NCBI RefSeq assembly: GCF_017874235.1
Contig: NZ_JAGGLC010000001.1
Location: 620,001 to 684,000, forward strand
Length of the DNA stretch: 64,000 bases
From: Halolamina salifodinae
GTDB taxonomy: Archaea > Halobacteriota > Halobacteria > Halobacteriales > Haloferacaceae
Direction of reading: 5' to 3'
Shown: positions 17,788-25,261 of the stretch, one piece after another
Position numbering within the stretch: position 1 is the first letter of the stretch
How the letters are laid out: each line of letters starts with the position of its first letter
Notes under the pieces: generated by a model
Told to the model about the DNA's origin: nothing
Seen by the model: the letters and a program-made list of their open reading frames with translations, nothing else
Databases searched by the model: none
Position numbers and translations under genes: made by a program

Positions 17788-18258
17788 ATGGTGTCAATTG
17801 ACGACCTGATGCCCGTTTTGAAGCGAGCGAGACTTAGTTACTATCTCCCGGCTGTGACTTTCGGGTACTTTCACTTCCAATTCAATGATATCCTTTGGTT
17901 CAGTCTAATGTTGATTTCGGGGTTTTCAGGCACGCTGATGTTCGTAGAAGATGAGATTTTAGAGAGCATCAAGGAAGACCTAAGAGAGTCTGATAAGGAC
18001 AGAACCGAAGAAGAGCTCAAGAGTAAATTGGATGAATACTCTCACGCCACACCGTGGCTTTACTTTGAAACTCTAAATCTAATTGTATGGGGTCTAATGT
18101 TGCTATACATCGTATATTCCTATGTCACTTGGATTAATTGGAGCCACGACTTTTGGCTGTCCACGATAGGATTTGTGAATATTATGTACGTTTTCGGATG
18201 GGTAGTGGACAAAATCTATGCTCAAAAATACAAGTCACACTATCCTGATGAGGATTGA
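17788..18258 (+). CDS. Hypothetical membrane protein, about four helices
   Basis: The protein has 156 residues. Two hydrophobic segments (YYLPAVTFGYFHFQF; ILWFSLMLISGFSGTLMF) precede a charged loop (EDLRESDKDRTEEELKSKL). Two more follow (LNLIVWGLMLLYIVYSYV; IGFVNIMYVFGWVV). The family is unknown and no signal sequence is present. It is transcribed alone toward the broken HsdR_N gene. Confidence 0.6.
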   Translation: MVSIDDLMPVLKRARLSYYLPAVTFGYFHFQFNDILWFSLMLISGFSGTLMFVEDEILESIKEDLRESDKDRTEEELKSKLDEYSHATPWLYFETLNLIVWGLMLLYIVYSYVTWINWSHDFWLSTIGFVNIMYVFGWVVDKIYAQKYKSHYPDED

Positions 18259-18337
18259 CCAAGCCGTGTATGATATGTTGAATTGACTGAAAAAGAGCGA
18301 TACGTGATTGAAGACTACTTAGAAGTGTTCTGAAAAA

Positions 18338-19416
18338 TTACCAACCGCCTTCAAATTCAACCTCAAGACCACACCTCTCCGCAAATCGTTGTACGTGGCG
18401 CTTCTTATCCTTCTTATTGAAGCTTGTAAAGAGGTAATAGCCATTAGTCAACTCACGGTATGTTCTCATCTCACCTTTACCGTCCGGGTGAACAGGTTGG
18501 TCATTGATGAGAGCGTTCTTCCGACCGGGAACGTAGGGAAGTGGTTCAAGAACAGAAATCAAGTCGTGGTTCTCAATTAGATAGTCCGTTGCTTCCGCCA
18601 TAGCATCACTTTGGTTGTCATCCGCAAGGGTGGCAATGGCAGTATCAGCGTTCATTATCTTGATGACGTACTCACCGGTCACGTCCTGAACATCCTCAAC
18701 TTCAGGTGTAGGTACTTCTTCCCCTTCATCCGGGGAAACAGCACCATCCGAAACTATCTCCGTGTCAATATCCTGAATCGTCTATCAATCATCTCTTTGG
18801 CTTGAGATTCAGCCGGAGTTGCGATTGCATCTGAAATCTCATCGGTCAACAACTCCGTCACTTCCGTAGCCAACCTGTCCTTCTCCGATTCAAGCACACT
18901 CCGGGCTTGTTTCAGATTGTTAATACGGGTGGCAATTTTCTCAGAATCGCCGGTCTGAATTGCTTCCTTGGTGAATGCCCGTAGAACCGTAATCCTCTCC
19001 GGAAGGTTCTGAAGTTTGGTATCTGCGAGAGCGTTCACATTGACCTTGGAATCTACAACTCGCCGCCGGTAGAACTCATACTCTTCTCCATTCGTTAGGA
19101 CTCCCCAATTCACATCCTCATTCTTCAAGTACGCGGCCAACTGCTCCCGGTGCTTGTCGGTGAGAGGGGTGTCTACTCCTTTCGCTTCAATGAAGGCGAC
19201 AGGCGCTCCCTCTAAGACCAACGCATAGTCTACTTTGTAGGTCTTCCCGAACGCCTTCACCGAGTATTCAAGTTGAGTGTTAGCCGGAATATCCCATCCG
19301 AGAAGGTCAAGAAAATCACGTAGGACAGCCGCCTTCGTGTTCGCCTCGTCCATTTGCGGTGAGGCATCTATGATTGATTGAGCGTGTTCGACGTACTCTC
19401 TCACCGCTTGTTCCAT
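18338..19416 (-). pseudogene. Type I restriction HsdR N-terminal-like nuclease gene, frameshifted
   Basis: The first frame (19416 to 18754, 220 residues) has an HSDR_N nuclease core: DFLDLLGWDIP, then TYKVDYALVLEG with the Asp and VAFIEAKGVD with E-x-K. A helical part follows. At about 18780, after AKEMIDR, the frame runs into a TAG. One base shifted, it continues without a stop as IQDIDTEIVSDGAV and on through TGEYVIKIMNAD to the end at 18338 (FEGGW). Restoring one base (for example R-L-I-Q) yields about 359 residues. The C-terminal part alone has no ATG of its own. The cause could be a true mutation or a sequencing error. Confidence 0.8.
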
Positions 19417-19581
19417 AATTATCTACAGACTGTTCAGGCCAATGTTATCAATGTACCCGACTATGGCCCCTCAAATTAGAGAAAGAGAGTGATATTGGTT
19501 CGGCATATACTCCCCTAACCGGGCGTTTTTTATAAATAGCGTTTATAGAATCATAGGAAGACAGCCCAAGTGGGGCGAGTT

Positions 19582-19598
19582 CCGGACAATATGTCCGG
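19582..19598. repeat. 17-bp palindrome beside attR
   Basis: The string ccggaca-ata-tgtccgg is a perfect hairpin or dyad ending 20 bp before the right attachment repeat, inside the element. A partial repeat (tatgtcc) follows it. The position suggests a binding site for integrase or an excision factor, or a terminator; this is inference. Confidence 0.5.
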
Positions 19599-19618
19599 TA
19601 TATGTCCCTGAAAGGGGC

Positions 19619-19677
19619 GCGGTAAAGCGCGTCCTTGGTAAGGACGAGAGCCCGGGTTCAAATCCCGGCCTAGGCTT
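19619..19677 (+). repeat. attR: 59-bp direct repeat of the tRNA-Thr 3' part
   Basis: Identical to 6739-6797. It begins in the D-loop sequence and lacks the tRNA 5' part, so it cannot be a functional tRNA. It marks the right end of the integrative element. Confidence 0.93.
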
Positions 19678-19796
19678 TCTGCGAGGAACAACGTGACGAG
19701 CGAAAGCCGTACCCGGGTTTGAGCCAGTCAGTCGCAGCGCGAGCGAAGCGAGCGACCGTCTGACGCGGTTCAAATCCCGGCCTAGGCTTTCTGCGA
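19655..19796 (+). repeat. Second, partial tRNA-Thr end: 30-bp repeat at 19655-19684 and 19767-19796
   Basis: The T-arm/acceptor sequence ending taggctttctgcga recurs 112 bp downstream of the attR copy. Identity extends beyond the tRNA end into ttctgcga. The block between them has an inverted repeat around gcgcgagcgaagcgagcg. It looks like the scar of an older integration or a local duplication. Confidence 0.8.
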
Positions 19797-19866
19797 AACC
19801 CACCGGCGAGCAACAGCGCCGTCCCACGCCGAAACACCTTTTCCGAGCCGCCACACCCCACCGAAC

Positions 19867-20478
19867 ATGCTCGCCGACACCGTCTCTACGCTGTTCACCC
19901 CGGAGCTGTTCCTCCTCCTGACGACCCTCCTTCTGATCGGCTACGAGAACCGTCGTGACCTCTCCCTGCGACCACTCGCAACCCGGATCGGCGTCGTCGT
20001 CGCCGCGTGGGTCGTCGCCTTCGGCGTCTACCAAGGCGGCGCGGCCGTCGTCGGCACCGGCGTCCCCGGTGGCGACGCGCGGTTGGTCGGTACCGCTGTC
20101 CCCGGTGGCGACGATTTCTTTGCCGCGCTGGGGCTGATCGTCGCCTTCTCCACAATCGCGCTCGTCTGGCGCCGACAAGACTGGGGCCCGCTCGTGGCGC
20201 CATACGCGGCGCTGCTCGTCGTCACGTCGCTGCTCCACCTCGTGGTCGTTCCGCTGTGGAACGCCTCCAGCCACGTCATCTACGCCGCCGTCCCCGCAGG
20301 CGTACTGGTGGCCGCCGACCGGCGGTTCGCCCCGCTGCTCGCCGTCCCGCCGCTGCTCGTCTGGAGCCGGGTCGCGACCGGCGCACACACTGTCGACGAA
20401 GCCGTCGGCGGCCTCGTCGTCGCCGGCGTGGTTCTCGGAGGCGCGTTCGCACTCGACCGCCTGCCCACCGGGCGTTAG
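19867..20478 (+). CDS. PAP2-like membrane phosphatase family protein
   Basis: The protein has 203 residues with about six hydrophobic segments. The last third has NASSHVIYAAVPAG (position of the PSGH motif) and SRVATGAHTVDEAVGGLV (position of the SRxxxGxHxxxD motif). This fits a type 2 phosphatidic-acid-phosphatase-like lipid phosphatase with active site near the outer face. The PSGH box is degenerate (S-S-H), so the substrate and activity are uncertain. First host gene after the element. Confidence 0.7.
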   Translation: MLADTVSTLFTPELFLLLTTLLLIGYENRRDLSLRPLATRIGVVVAAWVVAFGVYQGGAAVVGTGVPGGDARLVGTAVPGGDDFFAALGLIVAFSTIALVWRRQDWGPLVAPYAALLVVTSLLHLVVVPLWNASSHVIYAAVPAGVLVAADRRFAPLLAVPPLLVWSRVATGAHTVDEAVGGLVVAGVVLGGAFALDRLPTGR

Positions 20479-20843
20479 TCCTCCAGCGGCTCTACGTCGC
20501 GTTGCCGCTCCCCGGCGTCGGCGTCCCCAGTGTTCTCGGTGCCCGCTGGCTCGAACAGCACCACCTTCGCCAGCCCGTCGGCGACCGGTTTGTGTTCGAC
20601 GCCGGCCGGGACGACGCCGAGTTGGCCGTCCGAAAGCTGCTGGTCCGGTTCACCCTCGAGTTCGAGCGTGAGGTCGCCCTCGATGACCCAGAACAGTTCG
20701 TCCGCATCAGGATGGCTGTGCCAGACGAACTCCCCTTCGAGTTTGGCGACTTTCAGCTCCTGGCCGTTGAGCGAGGCCGCCAGCCGCGGCGACCACGTCT
20801 CCTCGAAGCTGTCGAACGCGCCCTCGATGTCGACGACATCCAT
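20475..20843 (-). CDS. Cupin-domain protein
   Basis: The protein has 122 residues and a single small beta-barrel. The metal-binding first motif is WHSHPDADELFWVIEGD, followed by LELEGE, and the second motif is GVVPAGVEHKPVAD. This matches small cupins that bind a metal through His/Glu. The reaction is unknown. The last codons overlap the end of the convergent PAP2-like gene by four bases. Confidence 0.85.
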   Translation of the reverse strand: MDVVDIEGAFDSFEETWSPRLAASLNGQELKVAKLEGEFVWHSHPDADELFWVIEGDLTLELEGEPDQQLSDGQLGVVPAGVEHKPVADGLAKVVLFEPAGTENTGDADAGERQRDVEPLED

Positions 20844-20901
20844 ACCCGAGGGCGGGCGGCGCGCGGCGAAAAGGGCGGCGGAGCCGGGTGCCGGGGAGCC
20901 G

Positions 20902-21513
20902 TCAGCGGAAGTCAGTCAGCAGCGACCCGGGGATCCGATCCAGTAGCTCCGGGGGTAGCTTCGCGACCAGCCGCTCGGTCCAGCGGATCAGCGGCCGGCG
21001 GATGGCGGCGTAGGCGACGCCGATGACGACGCCACCGAACACCGCCGTCTCGACGTGGCCCTCGTAGACCAGCACTGCCGGCACCGCGAGCACGGCGGTG
21101 GCGACGGCGTCCTCCGGCGCGCCGTCGTAGCGGATCCACCGGCGGGGCCGCCACCAGCGCCGGTGGTAGTGGCTGTAGACGGCGCGCTCGCCGGTCGCCT
21201 CCCACGGCCGGAGCTCCAGCCCCCCGCCAGCGGCGTCGCTGACGGCGTGCAGCGCCGCGGCTGCGAGAAAGAGTGCGGCGGCGACGCTCCACGTCGCGGG
21301 GACGGCCAGCGCCACGACGCCGGCGACGGCGGCCGCGAGCGAGAAGTACACCGGGAAGTGGAGCGTCCGGCGGTGGGCGCCCGGCATATCGAGGTCGGGA
21401 AACACCCCACCCGCGAGCGCGGCGGCGGCGGCCGTCCCGGCGAACTCCGGCGCGATGAACGCGGCCGGAATCGCCAGCAACAGGCCCGCCAGCGCGTGGG
21501 TCGTGACCATCAT
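20902..21513 (-). CDS. Metal-dependent hydrolase-like membrane protein (YdjM/DUF457 type)
   Basis: The protein has 203 residues. It opens with MMVTTHALAGLLLA and soon has GGVFPDLDMPGAHRRTLHFP, the H..D...H pattern of the YdjM/LexA-regulated membrane hydrolase family. A second histidine region follows (AALHAVSDAAGGGLE). Four or more hydrophobic segments are present. The gene is monocistronic. Confidence 0.75.
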   Translation of the reverse strand: MMVTTHALAGLLLAIPAAFIAPEFAGTAAAAALAGGVFPDLDMPGAHRRTLHFPVYFSLAAAVAGVVALAVPATWSVAAALFLAAAALHAVSDAAGGGLELRPWEATGERAVYSHYHRRWWRPRRWIRYDGAPEDAVATAVLAVPAVLVYEGHVETAVFGGVVIGVAYAAIRRPLIRWTERLVAKLPPELLDRIPGSLLTDFR

Positions 21514-21789
21514 CGACCGCCAGTAGGCACTCGGCGTGGATAACGTTCACGCGGAGTCGAACGCTGGAAAATCGACGACATCCGGGACCGTCACCGGGGG
21601 ACAGTGGGGATAGTCGACGGCCGGATGTCGTCAGTGGGGAGTCGTGTCAAGGCGCACTGCGAGAGGATGGAACACTGGGTGCGCCCACCCGAAGAGTGCA
21701 GCCGGGTACCCTTAAACCCGCGTCAGACGCGCGGGCGGGCGCGAGCGAGTCCCGCAACACCGATACACCGGCCGGCCCTCGGATCAGCC

Positions 21790-21888
21790 ATGCCCGAACG
21801 CTGGGAGACGCTGTTCGCCCGCGCCGCCGAGTACGAGGTGGACCGCGCAGCCGTCGAGGACGCGCTCGCGGAGGTCAGGGATGAGTAA
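21790..21888 (+). CDS. 32-residue protein coupled to the PIN-like gene
   Basis: The tiny frame MPERWETLFARAAEYEV...EVRDE ends inside the start of the next gene (8-bp overlap). This argues for translational coupling. The acidic helical sequence could be an antitoxin-like partner or a conserved leader; its function is unknown. Confidence 0.6.
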   Translation: MPERWETLFARAAEYEVDRAAVEDALAEVRDE

Positions 21889-22357
21889 GGCCGACCCCTC
21901 GCCGGCCCGAATCGTCGCCGACAGCGACGTGCTCGCGGCGGACCTGCTCGTCGGCGGCGCCGCCCGGGACTGCCTCGACCAGATCCGCGGTCACTCCTGG
22001 CTCACGCTGGTCGCCAGCGACCCGCTGCTGGACGACGCCGAAGCCGTGATCGGCCAACTGGCCGACCCGGCGCTCGCGACGGACTGGCGCGTCAGGATCG
22101 GGGAGATACGGGAAGCGGTCGAGCAGCCGGCGGGCGACCATCCCGCGCTCGCCTCGGCGCTCCACGGCGGCGCCATGCACGTGCTCAGCTTCGACGAGCG
22201 ACTCACGGGCCCGAAGGGGAACACGATGGTCCGGGACCGCGTGGAGACGGCCGTCCGGACACCCGATGCGTTCGCTCGCCTGTTCGATCCGGAGAAACTC
22301 TACCCGGAAGTCGTCGGCGGCGAGTACCCCGGGCCGGACCGGGATCTGCGAGCGTGA
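21881..22357 (+). CDS. PIN-like fold protein (DUF7384-like)
   Basis: The protein has 158 residues. The opening RIVADSDVLAADLLVGG gives the first PIN aspartate. Later acidic residues (DDAEAVIGQ; LSFDERLTG) occupy the places of the other metal ligands. This suggests an RNase or a derived PIN fold. The small upstream frame overlaps it, as in toxin-antitoxin pairs, but the partner is much shorter than usual antitoxins. Confidence 0.6.
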   Translation: MSKADPSPARIVADSDVLAADLLVGGAARDCLDQIRGHSWLTLVASDPLLDDAEAVIGQLADPALATDWRVRIGEIREAVEQPAGDHPALASALHGGAMHVLSFDERLTGPKGNTMVRDRVETAVRTPDAFARLFDPEKLYPEVVGGEYPGPDRDLRA

Positions 22358-22464
22358 CCGTTCAGTCGTCGGTAGGCCATTGCTGGGTCACGAATCGACA
22401 GCATCTCGCGACCGCGACCCGGCCGCAACCGCGGTCAGATGGGGTCTCCCTCCGAAAGCGGCCC

Positions 22465-23220
22465 TCAAACCAGGAGTGACACCAGAACCACGAGGACGAA
22501 CGCGACCAGAACACTGGTCAACGTACCGACAAGGAAGTACTCGGCGAACGCTCGTTCCTTCAGTTCCTCGAACCGAGCAATCGACTTCGCGGCCAGGACG
22601 AGTGCGACCGCCTCCCAGAGGCCGGCGATGCCGAGCAGGAGGATGATCCACCGTTCGAGACTCCCGATGAGGGATCCGGCCTCCAGATCCTCGCCATCGG
22701 GCTCGGGCCCGTCCGACGGGAGGATGCCACTAACGATGGTGTTCGCGCCCTCGTGAGCGAACGCGAATGCGGCGAGATACACCGCCCCGGTGGTCAACTC
22801 GGACCACGGCAGACTGGCGACACCACCGAGGGCGGCCACTACCGGCGCGGTCGTCCACGCCGAGGCATCGACCAGGGACCACGCACCCAGCAGGACGAGG
22901 AGGTGGGCCAGTTGATCAGCCAAAAACAGACGCGGTGAGCGGGCCGTTCGACGACGTACCCGGGCCGAGACGGTGTCGATGGCGAGATGAGCCACACCGA
23001 CGGCTACGAGGATCAGCGCCGTCTGGCGAGTCAGTAGCGGAACGAACGCAGCGACGTGCACGACGAGTACGATCGCGATGTGCGAGAGCAGGGGGCCGAC
23101 CCGATGTTTGTTCGCTGCGAGTGCATCCGTCTGGAAGGTGAAATCGGCGAGAACGTGGCCCAGCAGGAGCAGTGCGAGGGCAGTTCCCTCCGGCCCGAGT
23201 GCGGTCAACCAGCCGCTCAT
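22465..23220 (-). CDS. DUF3307 membrane protein, partner of SatD
   Basis: The ATG (MSGWLTALG) overlaps the TGA of satD by four bases; a TTG two codons upstream is less likely. The protein has 251 residues with about six hydrophobic segments. The DUF3307 signature is GHVLADFTFQTDALAANKH near the N-terminus, with AHLAIDTVSAR and DQLAHLLVLLG after it. Function unknown. The SatD-DUF3307 pairing occurs in bacteria too, which suggests a joint role. Confidence 0.8.
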   Translation of the reverse strand: MSGWLTALGPEGTALALLLLGHVLADFTFQTDALAANKHRVGPLLSHIAIVLVVHVAAFVPLLTRQTALILVAVGVAHLAIDTVSARVRRRTARSPRLFLADQLAHLLVLLGAWSLVDASAWTTAPVVAALGGVASLPWSELTTGAVYLAAFAFAHEGANTIVSGILPSDGPEPDGEDLEAGSLIGSLERWIILLLGIAGLWEAVALVLAAKSIARFEELKERAFAEYFLVGTLTSVLVAFVLVVLVSLLV

Positions 23221-23882
23221 GGGCAATCACCCTCCGGCAGGTTCTGCTGTAACAGCTCCGCCAGCGTGGTCTCGGCGGCCCGTACCTCCTGGACGTGGCC
23301 GGCGCTGAGTGACTCGCTCACGGTCGATTTCGAGACATCGAAGCGCTCCGCGACGCGTTTTTGGGACCCTTCCTCCTCGAGTGCCACGGCGAACTCGGCC
23401 TGGCGCTCCGTCCAGTCTTCGCGCACACATTGCACTAGGTCGGACAGCGAGTTGATCTGCCTATCCAGGTCGTCCGGCCACCCGGCCACGCGGAGCCACG
23501 CCGCATCTTTCTCGGCCGAGTTGATCGCCTCCCGAGCGCGGTGGAAGCACGGGCCGTCCATGCCTATCGCCTGGTCCGGATTGACCTCGGTTGCCAGTTC
23601 CCCGCTCCCGATCCCGAATCGCAGCCTCGCCGGGTGGAACTGGTCGCTCGCCGTGACCGCAGCCTCGACGGCGGCGGTGGCATCGGTCAGCAACACCTGG
23701 AACTCGTCGCCGGTCGTCACGGTGAACTGCGACGCGATGGCGCTGGCCGGAACGTGGTCGTTGAGAGAGTTGATAACCCGCTTGAACTCCTTCTGTGCCT
23801 CGTTGCGGTCGTTCAACGCCCGGGACCCGCGGATATCCCCGATCAGTGCGACGTACATCTGGTCGTCCACGTTCTTAGTCAT
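23217..23882 (-). CDS. SatD-family protein with C-terminal HTH
   Basis: The protein has 221 residues. The N-terminal part is SatD-like (YVALIGDIRGSRALNDR, then TTGDEFQVLLTDA and RFGIGSGEL), similar to a nucleotide-cyclase-type fold. The last 60 residues carry a helix-turn-helix (QKRVAERFDVSKSTVSESL). It probably controls its own operon with the DUF3307 gene, given two perfect palindromes upstream. The biological role of SatD is unknown. Confidence 0.8.
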   Translation of the reverse strand: MTKNVDDQMYVALIGDIRGSRALNDRNEAQKEFKRVINSLNDHVPASAIASQFTVTTGDEFQVLLTDATAAVEAAVTASDQFHPARLRFGIGSGELATEVNPDQAIGMDGPCFHRAREAINSAEKDAAWLRVAGWPDDLDRQINSLSDLVQCVREDWTERQAEFAVALEEEGSQKRVAERFDVSKSTVSESLSAGHVQEVRAAETTLAELLQQNLPEGDCP

Positions 23883-23959
23883 TGGTTCGCCTCCGCTACC
23901 GAATCGGGGCTGAGTTCGCTATTTCTGGCTAACACGCATCAGTGTTTTGGCCGTTAGAG

Positions 23960-24010
23960 AGTTCGCCCCCAAGGGCGAACTAATAGATAGTTCGCCGATA
24001 GTGGCGAACT
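23960..24010. promoter_or_regulatory. Two 22-bp palindromic operator-like sites
   Basis: Sites 23960-23981 and 23989-24010 have the same 8-bp arms, agttcgcc and ggcgaact, with different 6-bp spacers (cccaag and gatagt). Their centres are 29 bp apart. A further half-site-like agttcgc lies near 23912. They sit 78-128 bp upstream of the satD start codon on its transcribed side. A dimeric HTH protein, possibly SatD itself, is the expected binder. Confidence 0.7.
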
Positions 24011-24063
24011 TGTGCCGTTCGCGGGGTTGGTGATCCTGACGGTGGCTCGACCGACGGGGACTG

Positions 24064-24178
24064 CTCGGCGTACCACAGCCTCGCGCTGAACGCTACCGCT
24101 CGACGTACCACAGCCTCGCGCTGCCCACTACCGCTCGACGTGCCACATCCTCACGCTGATCACTACCGTTCGGCATGC
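24064..24178 (-). repeat. 35-bp tandem repeat spanning the end of the XTP pyrophosphatase gene
   Basis: Units start at 24064, 24099, 24134 and 24169 with exact 35-bp period. The core is ctcgacgtaccacagcctcg. The last, partial unit is the coding end (EWHAER) of the minus-strand gene, and each unit carries the ctac that contains the stop codon. The repeats are therefore copies of the gene's 3' end placed after it. Confidence 0.85.
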
Positions 24179-24786
24179 CACTCCGCGAACTTCGCCAGCG
24201 CCCGCCCGCGGTGGGAGATGGCGTTCTTCTCGGCCTCGCCCATCTCCGCGAACGTCGTTCCCTCGTGCTCGAAGATGGGGTCGAAACCGAACCCGCCCTC
24301 TCCGCGGGGTTCGACGAGGGTTCCGCGCACACGACCCTCGAACAGCTTCACGGGCAGCGCTTCCTCGTCGTCCCCGTCAGGACCCGCTGCGGCGGCGGCA
24401 ACGCGGTCGTCCTTGTCCACGGGATCGGGCGAGGCGTCGAACCCCTCGCCGTCGCAGTAGGCCAGCACGCAGCGGAACGACGCCGCGCGGTCGTCCTCCT
24501 CACTGGCGAGTTCCCACGTGCGCTCGACGCCGATGGTGTCCTCGGCGTACGAGGAGTACGGGCCAGGGAAGCCGGAAAGCGCGCGGATGAACAGGCCGGC
24601 GTCGTCGACGAGCGCGGGTTCGCCGGCGTGGCGGTACGCCTCGCGCGCGCCGCGGGCGGCGATCCGGCCGAGGTCGTCGCTCTGGATCTCGGTGTAGTCG
24701 TAGTCGAGTTGGGAGACGGCCTCCTCGCCGAGATACTCCTCGGCCTCGCGGACTTTCCCGGGGTTGGTGGTGACGTAGCGCAGCAT
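24163..24786 (-). CDS. rdgB: XTP/dITP diphosphatase (non-canonical purine NTP pyrophosphatase)
   Basis: The enzyme (207 residues) removes deaminated purine nucleoside triphosphates from the pool. Family motifs are YVTTNPGKVREAEEYLG at the N-terminus, ALVDDAGLFIRALSGFPGPYSSY in the middle and GFGFDPIFEHEG, then SHRGRALAKFAEWH at the end. The length is normal for the HAM1/RdgB family. The 3' end is repeated in tandem downstream. Confidence 0.93.
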   Translation of the reverse strand: MLRYVTTNPGKVREAEEYLGEEAVSQLDYDYTEIQSDDLGRIAARGAREAYRHAGEPALVDDAGLFIRALSGFPGPYSSYAEDTIGVERTWELASEEDDRAASFRCVLAYCDGEGFDASPDPVDKDDRVAAAAAGPDGDDEEALPVKLFEGRVRGTLVEPRGEGGFGFDPIFEHEGTTFAEMGEAEKNAISHRGRALAKFAEWHAER

Positions 24787-24849
24787 CTACCAGGGCTGGG
24801 GGTGGTTCCGGAAAGAAGGGTGCGGTTCGCCTGCGGTCGGCGGGCGAGA

Positions 24850-24935
24850 TCAGTCGTCACAAAGTCGCGGCTGTCAGTTGCCGCGCCTCAGTCGTCACAA
24901 AGTCGCGGCTGTCAGTTGCCGCGCCTCAGTCGTCG
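24850..24935 (-). repeat. 38-bp tandem duplication at the end of the DUF5808 gene
   Basis: Two exact 38-bp units (24850-24887, 24888-24925) begin tcagtcgtc, and a third start of the unit is the stop-codon region of the next gene (tcagtcgtcgtcg from 24926). Each unit includes the inverted element gcggctgtcagttgccgc. Confidence 0.85.
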
Positions 24936-25213
24936 TCGACGATGACTTCCACTGGCTCCTCGGTCTCGACGTCCTCCTCCGAGCCCTTCTGGGTCTCCTG
25001 CCAGAGCAGGCCGCCGGCGACCAGCAGCACCAGCCACGAGCGCCAGCTCGCGAGGTTGAGCGTGTAGCCCACGCCGAACGGCTTCTCGACCAGCATCCCC
25101 TCGCCGGGCTGCCAGTACGCTGAGAGCATCCGGCCGATGCTCGGTCGATCGAAGTTGTACGGGACGCCGAAGAGCTCGCCGGACTGGGGCTTGTCGCTCT
25201 CGTTGTCTGCCAT
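24926..25213 (-). CDS. DUF5808 small membrane protein
   Basis: The protein has 95 residues. The segment GVPYNFDRPSIGRMLSAYW...GVGYTLNLASWRSW is the DUF5808 hallmark, followed by one membrane helix (WLVLLVAGGLLW) and a very acidic tail ending VEVIVDDD. Function unknown. Its stop codon lies at the edge of a tandem duplication. Confidence 0.8.
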   Translation of the reverse strand: MADNESDKPQSGELFGVPYNFDRPSIGRMLSAYWQPGEGMLVEKPFGVGYTLNLASWRSWLVLLVAGGLLWQETQKGSEEDVETEEPVEVIVDDD

Positions 25214-25261
25214 GGACGGAGGGAGGACCGGCGGCGATAAATCGTTTTGGTCCGGGCGCGG

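Larger units (their letters stand above)
6739..19677 (+). mobile_element. Integrative element in tRNA-Thr(GGT) (12.9 kb island)
   Basis: A 59-bp perfect direct repeat of the tRNA-Thr 3' part bounds the segment, and a tyrosine integrase begins 183 bp inside the left end. The genes inside are clearly less GC-rich and use AT-ending codons, unlike both flanks. The integrase gene is intact, not split by integration, so this is not an SSV-type arrangement. There are no recognisable capsid, terminase, replication or conjugation genes. Cargo: HhH glycosylase-like protein, UDG-like/nuclease-like operon, ApeA-like protein, orphan and membrane proteins, and a broken HsdR_N gene. The element has long non-coding stretches that could hold origin or packaging functions. 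Confidence 0.92.

Noticed and set aside
18338..18682. Independent 114-residue gene
   Set aside because: It continues in frame upstream without a stop into the HsdR_N gene tail; it is the second half of a broken gene.
24064..24178. CRISPR-like tandem repeat
   Set aside because: Period is 35 bp with no spacers and the units derive from the rdgB 3' end.
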